DNA of 64,000 nucleotides, from NCBI GenBank assembly GCA_013398175.1, contig VZRZ01006844.1, positions 462,332-526,331 on the forward strand, given 5' to 3'. Shown one piece after another: positions 52,791 to 63,653 of the stretch. Source of the stretch: Climacteris rufus. Lineage: Eukaryota > Chordata > Aves > Passeriformes > Climacteridae. The number at the start of each line of letters is the position of its first letter. The first letter of the stretch is position 1. The notes beneath the pieces are model-generated. The model did not search any database, was not told the origin of the DNA, and was given only the letters and a program-made list of their open reading frames with translations. A program made the position numbers and the translations under genes.

Positions 52791-53308
52791 ACACAGAATC
52801 ACAGAATTAACCAGGTTGGAAAAGACCTTTGAGATCATCAAGTCCAACTTATACTTAACACCACCTTATCAACTAAACCATGGCACTAAGTGCCACATCC
52901 AGTCTTTTTTTAAACACCTGCAGGGATGGTGACTCCACCGCCTCCCTGGGCAGCCCATTCCAGTGCCCAGTCACTCTTTCTGTGAAGAATTTTTCGTAAT
53001 GTCCAACCTAAACCTTCCTTGATGCAGTTTAAGGCTGTGTCCTCTTGTCCTGTTGCTCGTTGCCTGGGAGAAGAGGCCGACCCCCACCTGGCTACAGCCT
53101 CCTCTCAAGAAGTTGTAGAGTAATAAAGTCTGCCCTGAACCTCCTTTTCTCCAGGCTAAACACTCCCAGCTCCCTCAGCAGCTCCTCAGAGGGCTTGTGT
53201 TTTAGACCCCTCACCAGCCTTGTTGCCCTTGTCTGGACAAGGTGCAGCCTAACCACTTCTGAGTATAGGGGCAAATGACTTTCCTAATCCTGCTGGCCAC
53301 AGTATTCC
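52791..53308 (-). mobile_element. CR1 LINE 3'-end fragment, antisense (about 0.5 kb)
   Basis: On the plus strand it starts acacagaatcacagaatt, the reverse complement of a CR1 tail with two ATTCTGTG-type units. It continues through the 3' UTR into the C-terminus of the CR1 ORF2. The minus strand is open for about 60 codons at 53092-53274, with RATRLVRGLKHKPSEELLRE and then LGVFSLEKRRFRADF. This is the cleanest-looking 3' end of the CR1 copies here. It ends inside the ORF near gctggccacagtattcc. Confidence 0.95.
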
Positions 53309-53964
53309 AGAAATTGCTGAAAAGGATAAACGAGTGTGGAGAAATCTCAATAATGAAATTCATGTCCATGAGGCTGAAAAAATACCCATGTGAATGGGCG
53401 ACTGTAGTAATCAAGGAATGTAGGCTGAAATTGTTACTATTTTCAGCAGTCATGTGGAACGTGAAATTATTTAGATTTCTTCCATAACCCTTTATTTAGA
53501 TCCCTTTAAGCTTAAAACTTAAGTTTTGAGAAGTTTCATATTTTTGCATTATTTCAGTCAGTCTTCACCTCCTTTACAATCCAGAAATAAATGTAAATGC
53601 AAGATAATCCATAAATAAATGGAAATGTTACCTTTATAGGCAATTTGTAATTAGAAGTTTGAATTAATGTGTGAGATTTCATTGTCAAAAAGTTGAGAAA
53701 ATGTTGGGGAAATGGTAAAGCTGTCCCTTCATTTTCTAAAGTAATTGCATATGCATATTTGGTGTTTCATTAAGAAGTATCATGCAAATTATGTATATTA
53801 TTATATATATTCTTGACCTCAGAATTTATTTACATTTTTTTATAAATTCCCCTGAAGTGCTTTTCTACACCTGATGCCTTCAAAACTGTAAGCCTTTAAA
53901 GATTACCAATGCAAGGAAAAATAATGTCCATTTTCACAAAGGGAAATCTAGTAGTGGGGAACAT

Positions 53965-54350
53965 GGGCAATCCAGTCTAATGGCCCAGTAGCAATAGAGC
54001 TGAGGTGCTGTAACCAGGAAAGGGGCAGATGCCAGCCAGGTGGTTTTGCTGCACACGGGGCAGGCAGTGGCACAAGTGCTGGGGTTTGGGCTGTTTGTGG
54101 GCTGCTCTCACCCACTGTGAGCAGCCACTGGCCAAGGAATGGGGCTGCGTGGTGAGGGTGGCAGGTTGGTCTTGCTGCTGCAGAGCTGAGCCCTGGAGCA
54201 CAGCGTGGGGTTCCCTCTGAGGACAAGACTTCTCTTGTATCCTCAGCACTCAGCTCTCCTCCTGATCCAGCCAATGCCAGCTTTTGGGGTTTTGCCCGTT
54301 CTTGGTGAGGATGCAGCAGCTTCCAGGAGGAGAGTGAGTCAAAAGGCATG
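53965..54350. other. GC-rich intronic patch, function unknown
   Basis: About 385 bp clearly richer in G and C than its AT-rich surroundings. The minus strand is open for 133 codons (53948-54349) with a low-complexity Ala/Pro/Ser/His-rich product, which is typical of chance ORFs in GC-rich DNA. No splice-flanked exon or known repeat was recognised. Confidence 0.4.
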
Positions 54351-54614
54351 ACTTTCAGTCTGTGCTTCTGGCAGCTGGACTATGGAGAAATGAGCTTGAG
54401 GTTGTAGGAATAATTATTGTTGATGGTTTACTGTGTGGTAATGGATTAAAGCCATCCTTTTTCCTATCAAGATCTTAAGGCTTTACAAGTTGTTGTGACC
54501 TTTAGATTATGGTTTCCAGCGGTAGAAAATAAAGTAAATCTCAGTGTGAAAATAAGAATGGATGTGAAACACATGTATAAACCCTGTCCTTTTTCTGTCT
54601 TGCTATGAGGAAGC

Positions 54615-54637
54615 TAACAGTGAACTATTCACTGTTA
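54615..54637. repeat. Perfect 10-bp inverted repeat, 3-nt spacer
   Basis: TAACAGTGAA (54615-54624) and TTCACTGTTA (54628-54637) are exact reverse complements separated by CTA. Confidence 0.9.
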
Positions 54638-56660
54638 ACTAGGGCAGCATTTCTACTCCAAACAAAGCTACTCACTGTGTGTTCATTGCAGCCTGCAATT
54701 TGGGAAATACTTCGCACTCCCTCTTCATTATATGCAAGACATTGACAAGTTTTTTTTAATGTTGCATTAGTCTGTAATTGGATCGTTAAATGAGAAGGCT
54801 ACATGAATAAATATTTTAGTCACCTCTATTAGTGACATCTGTAATAAAACTGTGATTAAAAAAACCCTAAAATTTGTTTTTAACCAGGCAGAATGCCTTT
54901 TTAACCACAGAAATTGGAAACCAAGAATATTACTGCCTTATCTATAATGAGTGTTCCAAATAATGTAGCAGGAAAAAGATCTGAGGGTTTCCACATGACA
55001 GATTTTTGCAAGTCTAATAATACTTAAGAATTGGATAGCAAAATAAAAGGTTGTTCTTTGTATTAAAGAGAGGTGCAAAGGTTCAATTTTGCAAACATAC
55101 ACATGTGTGTCCTTATACTATTCGAAGATAGAAAGCTGGAATGTTAGTCTCAGAAAAGGTGTGTAGTTGCCAAAGTGACAGAATCTTTGCATAGGACAAA
55201 TGAAAAATAGTTGAGTCAAGAGAATGTGTGCATTTTCTGGCTAATGGTTAATTGGGTGTGGTGGACAAGTATGAGGCACCAAGTCAGTTTACCTGGATTG
55301 CCCCTATCTGTTTAAATAGAAGTAGTTTTTAGGCTCAGTTGATTTAAAACTTTCAGAAGTGGTATAACAGGAATTTACACACAGATGTGTCCTGTACTGT
55401 AATGTTTGTTTCCTTTCAAAAAACGGAAACATGAATACTTTTTGTAAATCAGACATAGGATCCTGAGTGTGAGTGTGCCATGCATGCAGCTGAACGTAGC
55501 TCATCCCAGGTGAATTCAGCCCTAAACATGCTGGGTTTGCTTGTCTGCTTTTCTTTGTAGCATTTAACCAGAGTACTATCAAATCAGTCACTGTATGTGT
55601 GATTTGAGTGTTAGTGCTCACCCTCCAAACGTTCTGCTCTGTGATCTTTGGTTGGGTTAGGTACAGGATATCTGAGCATTGCAGTCTAAAAGGTATGAAG
55701 GTGATGCTGAGGGCAGATGCAGGTCAGTTTTTTGAAGTCCAACTGGTCTTGGGGGAAAAAATAAAATGCCCTGGAAAATGGGGAAATTTGGGAAAATAGC
55801 ATGCACTTCAGAAAAGTCAATTTCTCAGAATTTCAATGGAAAGTTTAAATGTCAGGTGAATTCCTGGTTCTGCAGCATTGAGTTGTTCTCTGTTAGGACC
55901 GTGTGAAAGGGGGGCAAGTGCCAGTCTGTCACAAAGGCCAGCTGAACTATCTGGTTGGCCCTTTGAGTAAGAATCATTGCTTAGCTTGGTCCAGTTTTAG
56001 ACTCCTCACTTAGGCTGCAGATATTAAGGATACAGGACTTTCTTTATTCAGCTATGTAACATGTACATTAAAGTATGGTCTGATTATATCCACAATCTGA
56101 AGACTGTGATTGTAATTCAGAATCAAGATGCTATAATTAAGGATGCTTCCCTGTAGCATTTTGGCCACTATGTGAACAATGATTGATGTACTGGGACATT
56201 GACTACTTAGAGCAATGTTTTTGGATGGACTTTAGTCTAAATTAAAAAGGAAGAAAGAAACAAATTATTAAACAGCTCTATTAGTCTGATTTTATAGGGC
56301 GGATTAAGGCTGCTGTTTAGATCTCTAAACATAGATAAGATACTTTAGTTGTTAATGATCTTTTTCCCTCTATGAAGTGATATATGTGAAAAATAAAACA
56401 GAACCATCTCTTTGATTAAGAACAAAATGCTTTTGATAGATCAGTGATGGAAGTGTATGGTTGATATTAGCAACCACCATCTGGGTTGTTGAATGATATT
56501 TTATTTGCATAAATATTAATTATCTTTTTTCCTATTAATTATTTTTTTGTTGTTGGCTGCTGAAAACAGGCAGGTCTATGAATCTTGATAATGATGTTTG
56601 GTCTGTAAAGGCTGAATCAAAGCAGTTAATGTTATGGGTGCAATACATGCTGAAAGGTCA

Positions 56661-56681
56661 TCTTTTTTTTGTTTTGTTTAG
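56661..56681 (+). promoter_or_regulatory. CDK14: Splice acceptor of the second CDK14 exon
   Basis: A T-rich tract with only a few G interruptions ends in TTTAG, immediately before CCT ACG AGC (P-T-S). This restores the CDK14 frame after the preceding exon. Confidence 0.93.
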
Positions 56682-56776
56682 CCTACGAGCCCTAAGTTTG
56701 GAAAAGCAGACTCATATGAAAAGCTGGAAAAACTAGGGGAAGGGTCCTATGCTACAGTATACAAAGGAAAAAGCAA
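56682..56776 (+). CDS. CDK14: CDK14 coding exon: start of kinase domain with glycine-rich loop
   Basis: This 95-nt exon encodes PTSPKFGKADSYEKLEKLGE followed by GSYATVYKGKS and two bases of the next Lys codon. That corresponds to about residues 124-155 of CDK14 and appears identical to my recollection of the human protein. It contains the first beta-strand of the kinase N-lobe and the glycine-rich ATP-binding loop GEGSYATV. The ATP-anchoring Lys, the PFTAIRE helix, HRD and DFG motifs are encoded by later exons not in the window. The exon joins in frame (phase 0) to the exon ending at 45893, recreating the HSSPSS-PTSPKF junction. Its end is phase 2 (AA|G), so the next exon must start with the third base of a Lys codon. 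The acceptor is a long T-rich tract plus TAG and the donor is GTAAGT. Reading into the intron gives an immediate TAA. Confidence 0.97.
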
Positions 56777-56782
56777 GTAAGT
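56777..56782 (+). promoter_or_regulatory. CDK14: Splice donor of the second CDK14 exon
   Basis: AGCAA|GTAAGT is a consensus donor. The exon ends after two bases of a Lys codon. The intron would supply AAG TAA, an immediate stop if retained. Confidence 0.93.
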
Positions 56783-58489
56783 GGTGTTTATTTTTTTCAT
56801 TTAATTTTGTGTATATATGAAGATAAGCAGATAACATCAACTAATGTTGCTGAACATGTACATAGATCCCTGTGAATCAAAGTGCTACTTTGAGACTGCC
56901 GTGTGCTCTAGTGAAAGACGCTGCGACCATATTACATAGGTACCATATTACCTTCGCATCAGAACAGGATGAGATCCCTGTTAATCTGGTGTTTTGTTTG
57001 CACTTTAATGCTGTACTACTGTCTTGATAACCATACCAAATTAATTTCTAGGGGTAAAAGTAAAATACGCTGTCAAGTGGAATTGTCTGATGCTCTGAGA
57101 ACAATGTTGAACATATGTGATAAGTTGTTCATCTTTTATCATTATTTAAAAAACTTTAATAAAATAACATGAAGAGGATGAATGGAATTTTTGACTACTC
57201 TAGGTTTAGTTTGTTTACAAGAGTTTATTGACAGTCGTTGCAACTACTCTACCTCAAAATAATCTCCTGTATGCATGTCGGATATTTTTTCAGCAACTTT
57301 AATGTTATTTGTTGCAGCTTTTTTATCCCCAAATGCCCTAAGTGCTTCTATATGGCATAAAGTAACTCAGTAAACATACTTAAAATATACTTCTTGAGCC
57401 AGTGCTTCCATTGAGAGTTATCTGTTGTGAAGCAGAGTGTCTTGTGCCATTTCACATATTTAATCAAGTTTTCACAATCAGATTTCCAATAATAATAAAG
57501 TAGTTCTGAAACAAGGATTTGGTACATGTGATATCTTTATGAAAAAGCTCTGGCCTCTCAATGGTACATGAGGCACCTCTACCATTCCAGCAGAGAATAT
57601 CATGATGGTCATGGGACAGAATAGCTACTGAAAAAAAGAAAATATGTCCTAGCATTTTCCAGGATTATTAATTTGGTTAGGTACTGAAAATTATCTTTTT
57701 CACTGAATATTTGTAACAAATCAGAATGAGGGTACCTCATCTCTCAGTAGCTTAGGTATTGATGAGCATTATGACATCTGATAGGAATAAAAACATGTTC
57801 TAAATGTAGAAGAAAATATTCACACTTCTGCCATGCCATTGCAGGTATTGTCTTTCATGGGTAGCTTTCTTCAAGAAAATGCTATTATGTTGTATTGTTA
57901 ATGGCTCAGTTATGCATTACCATACATTCCAGACATTAGACATGTGTAAGCTTTTTATTGGGGTCTATGTAATATGAGTAAACAGTATAGATTTCAGCTT
58001 GTGCCTTATTACTAAAACCCTGTAGTAAAATCACAGTGAGTATCTGATGACAGTCAGCCCATATGTCTCAGCTTTCAGTAAGACTGAACTAAAGCAGCAG
58101 AGTTGCTGAATGTCCTGTCAGTCAGTGGAACTGACTGAAATTTAAAAATGAAGCAAAATGCTTCCCTGAAGCTATTGCATCAAGTGGTGACTTGTGAACA
58201 TGTTATGAAACACAGATTGATTAGAAAGATTTGTTTTAGTAGAGTTGCCTGCAAATCTGAAAGAAATACTTTAATGATTGTGATGGTACTGGAATAATAA
58301 ATTGAAATTACTGGGCACACTGCGTTCTCTGTTATAAACAGCTAGCTCTGGATAAGTTGTGAGAGTTATAACAATTATACAGCTTTATTCTGTTCCTTTG
58401 TAATATCATCTGCAAGGTCTTTAAAATGTGTTCTGAAAAAAGGATGCATAACTAGAGTGCGGATAACAATTCATATGCAGAGAGTATTT

Positions 58490-58504
58490 CTACTGTTACA
58501 GTAG
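58490..58504. repeat. Palindrome CTACTGTTACAGTAG (copy 2)
   Basis: The same 15-mer as at 44301-44315, with different flanking bases. Confidence 0.85.
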
Positions 58505-58869
58505 TATTCCGTCACCTGTTTGAATTTGATTCATTTTTTTTAATAATTTCCATATTATCCAGCACTATCCAGATTAAGCACCTCCAGTCCAGGCTTCTGT
58601 TTCTCTAACTAGAGAGACAGTTGAATTACTTCACAGCAGGAAGAGGTTGTTCTTTAAGAACTTGGTAAACACTACTGGTGTTATCTGCTGTTTTAAAAGG
58701 ACTTGTTTGTTGAGGTAATGTAGCCCTGTTAGCTCTTCTGTCCCCATGAGAAGTTGAGGAATCTCTGACCTAGGTGGTGTCCCCAAAGGAGAAAGAGCAT
58801 CACTGCTGTGACATACTCTTGGGGAATGTAAATGGACAAGGGTGGGGCGAATGGATGGACCAGCAGTGG

Positions 58870-59020
58870 CTCTGGCCCATCCCTGGAGATATTTAAAAGA
58901 CGTGCAGATGTGGCACTTAGGGACACATTTTAGTGGTGGGCTCGTCAGTGCTGGGTTAATGGATGGACTCAATGGTCTTAGAGGTCTTTTCCAGCCTACA
59001 TGGTTCTGGGATTCTGTGGT
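58870..59020 (+). mobile_element. CR1 LINE 3'-end fragment, sense (about 150 bp)
   Basis: A CR1 tail from catccctggagatatttaaa through the ggcacttagggacacatttt and ggatggactcaatggtctta blocks to ggttctgggattctgtgg. Only the 3' UTR end is present. It is opposite in orientation to the CR1 at 52791-53308 across the second CDK14 exon. Confidence 0.92.
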
Positions 59021-62000
59021 TAAGAACCGAACCTGGCTGCTGCTTTTCAGGCAGATTGTCTCTGATGGTTTATAGCTTTACCTTAAAATGAGACAGAAAT
59101 ATATACAGATTTTTTTCCTGGGCTCTGATTGAATGTGTAAGGTGAGTGTGATACGCATCACAGTGTTCCCTACCTACAGGGGGAATACAAATGAGCAAAA
59201 GAGGTCTGTTTATTTTGGGATGTGCCCAGTTTGACTGCTGAAGGATTAAGTCTCATGGCACGATGCAGAAGGCAGACACATCTGCACATGATGGAAAAGC
59301 TGGAGCTGGTAATACTTGCACAACAAGTAGATTTTGGTCAAAATGTTTGAGAATCCCTAGTAACCAACTCTAATTCTTGGCTTTTTCATTTTTACAATAT
59401 GTTTCTGAGATGTGCCTTAACTATAGTTGAAGATGGAAAATCTAAGATCTTACTGAGCTGTTTTGAATGATGCTTTGTACTCAGAATTATTTTGCTCAAT
59501 ATTTGTTACCAGCTGCAGGTGGCAAGTGATAGAGTTTGGGGTTTTTTCATGCATTTCCTGAGATACATTTCAGCTTTTAGAATTATTTTCCCTGCTGCTC
59601 ATAGTGATGGAATAAAACATTCTTATTCTTAGCATACTATTTGGAGAGTCTAAAGTATACATACCTGCCTAAAAAGACACAAAATCAGCCATTCCCTTTC
59701 TAAAGTATAAAGTAATACGTGCAGCAACTTACTTTCGGATAATCTTGGTTTTTTTACAGCTTGGAGCAGGATAAATGGTACCAAGCCCTTGTCTTCCTAT
59801 CAAACCCATTGCTTTTCTATCTTTTTGAGCGTCTGTGGTAGTATTCCAGGAAAGTGAAATGAAATGGGCTAATTCCTCTTACTGGATGATGGATTTCTCT
59901 TTTTGTAGTCAGATAAAAATGAATCCCTGGGGTGAAGAAGCAGCAGAGTGAACAGGACTTTGTTATTGAGGAAAGTGAAGCAGTATTCTCTTAGGCTGGG
60001 CTTTTTTGTTTATAGGAGAAACAGCCAAGCACACATTTTTTTCTGGCTGACGGTTGCATCAATAGGCAAATCTATTTGATTTCATGTGTTGCACATCAGA
60101 CGTGTGTAATGAAATTCATCTTGGCATGTTCATTTTCTGCTTTCATTCAGGCTAGATTCTCATATTTTACTTAGTTGTATAAAATCCCAAGAGGCTGCTT
60201 ACTGCATAAAATTCAGATGACTTTGAAGTGATTAATTTTAATGTAAAATTTTGGAGAAGTGGAGTGAGTAATTTATTGATAACACTGTAAAAATGATGCA
60301 AGTTCCATTGATTTGACTTAACACCTTGAACATTTGCCATACAGTAGGTGCAAAGCAATGGGTGCCCTTTGAATTCCTGTATCATTTCACTGTGTGGTTG
60401 GGCTGCAGAAGTGCTGTCTGTCTGTGTACTGATGTGTGTTTTCTTGCTGCCATTGACCTTCTTCCCTCTTGAGTTTGATTATAAAGTTACCTGAACATAC
60501 AGCAGTGGGATCTGGCTTGATCTGTGGCACATATATGTTGATGTGAGTTGTGAGTCTGGAGATGAAGCTGGTGACAGCACAGGGGAACTGCTGCCAACCA
60601 GAGACCCTTGCAAAGCAGCAGGGGGTCTTGCATTCCCTCACTGGGAACTCTGCATATTGCACTTAAGGGAAAAACCTGTGCTTTTGGCAATATTGTGAGC
60701 TGGCATGCTTTCCATCCTCTCCCACTGTGTTTGGTTGCCCTTCAAGGCAAAGAATTAAAAAAGATTGCCTCAGTTAAAGCAATGTGATCTGTGACTGCTG
60801 CTTGCACAGCATGTGTCTGTGTTTTGAGAGGCATGCCAGTGGTATCTCCACTGTGATCTTGATCTCCTTCTTGAATGTCTGTATGGCTTTTTACTGTACC
60901 TTTACATTTTTGGGCACCTTTATTGAATTGCATGTGCTCATAGTATTGCAAAAACATGTAGAATTTGTAACTGTGATCAAGATATTTTTGCCTAATTTCC
61001 CTACCACAAAATGACATCACTTCAATTTATCCTTAATAAAGTACTTGTTCTAATGAATTCTGGTCCCTATCCTTTTTAACTATTAGTGTGAGAAATCAGC
61101 AGAGCATAGAGAAGAGCACTGTAAAAGCTGGTGCTGCCAGCAAGAGCTCAAAGGCTGCAGAGATAGGACAGTTCTTTGGTCAAGGCATCTCTCCCATTTC
61201 AATTCTAAATCTGAATTTTTTGTTTTCGAGGTGACTCCAGCTTGTACCCAAAAATAAAACTTATTTTTCAGGTAGCCAGGGCATTTGACATTTACCTCCA
61301 TCAAAGGCAGTACCTATTACTATTCACCTGAAAATCAATAGGGAGTTCGTGGTACAAAGTGAAGAGAAATTGTGCTCAGGCAGGCATCATGCTCTGAACT
61401 GGCTGTGTTTTTCTTGAGACAGCAGGGAATATTTGAATAATCAGTGGGAACTACCTGTATTTGTTGTTGACATGATTTACTACAGTGTATTATGAATATA
61501 TAGCTGACCATCATATCTCATCTATATGTATGTGGATAGCAGCTCACAAGGAAAGGGATGATGTGCGTATTTTGATTTTTATATTTATGATGTTGAAACC
61601 TTCTCAGGAGGACTGAGAGGACTAATTGCTGTTCTGACTTTTGTTTTTGAAGTTGCAGAATTTCTTATCATGAAACCTCCTTGACTCTTTGATTGTCTTT
61701 TATGTTCAATCTGTTGAAAATGCCATAAGCTTCAGATGGTCATTCTGCCACTTCTAAGTCATTCTCCTAGCTTTACTCTGGGCCCATGTGAGGTGTTGTG
61801 TTCACAGGCTCCCTGATAAGTTTCATGTACAACAGTCCAGTTCACAGGAAAGTTTTTCTTCATGTTATGGCCAATTTATTTAGACTGATATTTCAGTATT
61901 GCTCTGATTCATGTTGTCTTAATGACCTAAACTTTCTTCACCTTTTCTCTGGTTCTTGAAGATTGTGTGAAGTTAGTGTTCTGCAAATGAAACTCTTTTC

Positions 62001-63621
62001 ATCTGAAGATAACAGATGGCTGGAAAAGGAATACATATTCATGGCTTATGCAAAGGCACTTCATGTACTAACTAGGCTTTCTTTTTTCTTCCCCCTCATT
62101 TTTTAATTGATTTTTGTAGCAAGTCATGACATGGGATTATAAAGTCTGTACATATATGCTTTAAAAAAAATATCTAGCATTGTAACTCTTCAATAAAAAC
62201 AATACCTTTGTGTTGAACTAGATAGAAAACTAGCAATAACTAGATGTTCAACTTAAATGCCAAATGGTGGAAAAAATTATTAGAGTACTAAGTTACTAGG
62301 ATTCTAACTAGAGGATGATCATGATATTGATCACTTACTGAGTGAATTTCTCAGCACTTAAAAGAAAAATGGGGAACATTTTTTCATATATTGAATTTAT
62401 AAAAAGAACATTTCACTGTATAAGCTGTGCTTCAATCTGCAGAACAGTTTACAGAGGTAACTTAGTATTATTATCTTGCATAGCAGGGGACAAAACTGAA
62501 GAAAGTAAGTCTATTGCATCACTTAGCCAGGATTGCACTGGAAAACTTGGCAGAAAAAGTAGGACAGAACATAGTTATGTTACATACACATGGGAGAGTT
62601 ACTGGATAGTACTTTATTGGCCACATATGCATGATTGGAATGGTAGAGAAAACACTGAAATAATTTGTCAACTAAATGCCATTGTGCAGCAATGCATTTT
62701 CCAGTTAGGAGCAATGGTATCTTTCCAAAGATCCTCTACGACTGTCACCGTGCACAGTTGTAAGAGGCCACTTTACTTATAAGGGATATCTCTGCGTCTG
62801 TCTACAAATTCTCTTTATATGAGCATCAGTGGGGCCTGGAGAGAAGCGAGGTGTGTGGAGGACAGTGCTCGATGTCGCTCTCCCTGCTGCCCAGCCCAGG
62901 CGATTCCCTTCCAGCAGACGTAGGCCTAGTACAGCCCCTGTGCTTAGGTGAGCTGCTGATTAGTTTGAACTGATATGTGTTGGGAGGTAGGGATGAGGGA
63001 CCTGGAGGTAAACACTCACCTGCTCCTGTTCAAGTGAGGGCTGCCACATTGTTTGTACGAGACTGCCTTGAGTCCCGACTTCCAGTGACAACACTAATTA
63101 ATAATTTAAATCCTTCTTCTCTCTCAGAACTCTTTGATCTTTTGTTTTTCAGCCCTAATAAATGTCAGCATTATGAAGTATCTTTAATCCACTGGCTTCC
63201 ACTAAAACAACACAACTTTTGTCTAGGATGAAGTTAAAAGATTGTGGGATTCAAAAAGAGAAATTCAGGGTCTGCTTTAGTCCCTGGAGATTTACATGGT
63301 AGGGTTTTATCAGGACTGAGAGTGGCTTTTGTAAACTAGAAACATAAGTCCTTTTTAGTAGGAAAAATATAATATAAACCATGTTTACACTGAACTGCCT
63401 TTTATGATAATGATTAAAGAAAGTGTTTCCCTCAATGTGGAATTAGTTATTCGTTGGTAGAATAATCAGAGGTGACTAAACCTGCAGTAAATGTGCCTCT
63501 GTCAGGTTTCTTCAAAGGAAATTTCTGGCAGAGCCTGGTTTCATTAGGCTCCCATGGTCTGTTTTCAGTTTTAGGTGTCTGTTTATGACATTTCTATCAC
63601 TATAGAGTAGATCTAATTACA

Positions 63622-63653
63622 TTTTCTCAAGGTTTAAGAAAACCTTGAGAAAA
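63622..63653. repeat. Perfect 14-bp hairpin with 4-nt loop
   Basis: TTTTCTCAAGGTTT (63622-63635) is exactly complementary to AAACCTTGAGAAAA (63640-63653), with loop AAGA. A related ctcaaaccttgag lies just downstream at 63659-63671. Confidence 0.92.

Larger units (their letters stand above)
45894..56681 (+). other. CDK14: CDK14 intron between the two exons (10.8 kb)
   Basis: A complete intron with GT-AG ends. It contains purine- and pyrimidine-rich simple sequence (46405-46436, 46711-46741, 49215-49328), a tail-to-tail CR1 pair (52068-52262 and 52791-53308), a GC-rich patch at 53965-54350 and a short perfect palindrome at 54615-54637. The rest is unique AT-rich sequence with no other exon recognised. 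Confidence 0.9.

Noticed and set aside
57180..57540. Possible decayed DNA transposon: the minus strand reads GDYFEVE before a stop, reminiscent of the mariner C-terminal GDYFE motif.
   Set aside because: Only five residues match, the upstream frame is broken and no DDD/E region or terminal inverted repeats were found. A profile search against mariner transposases would decide it.
62342..62782. 146-codon open frame on the plus strand, the longest outside CR1.
   Set aside because: No recognisable domain and no homologue I can name. The composition and isolated position inside an intron fit chance. Conservation of the frame in other birds would be needed.
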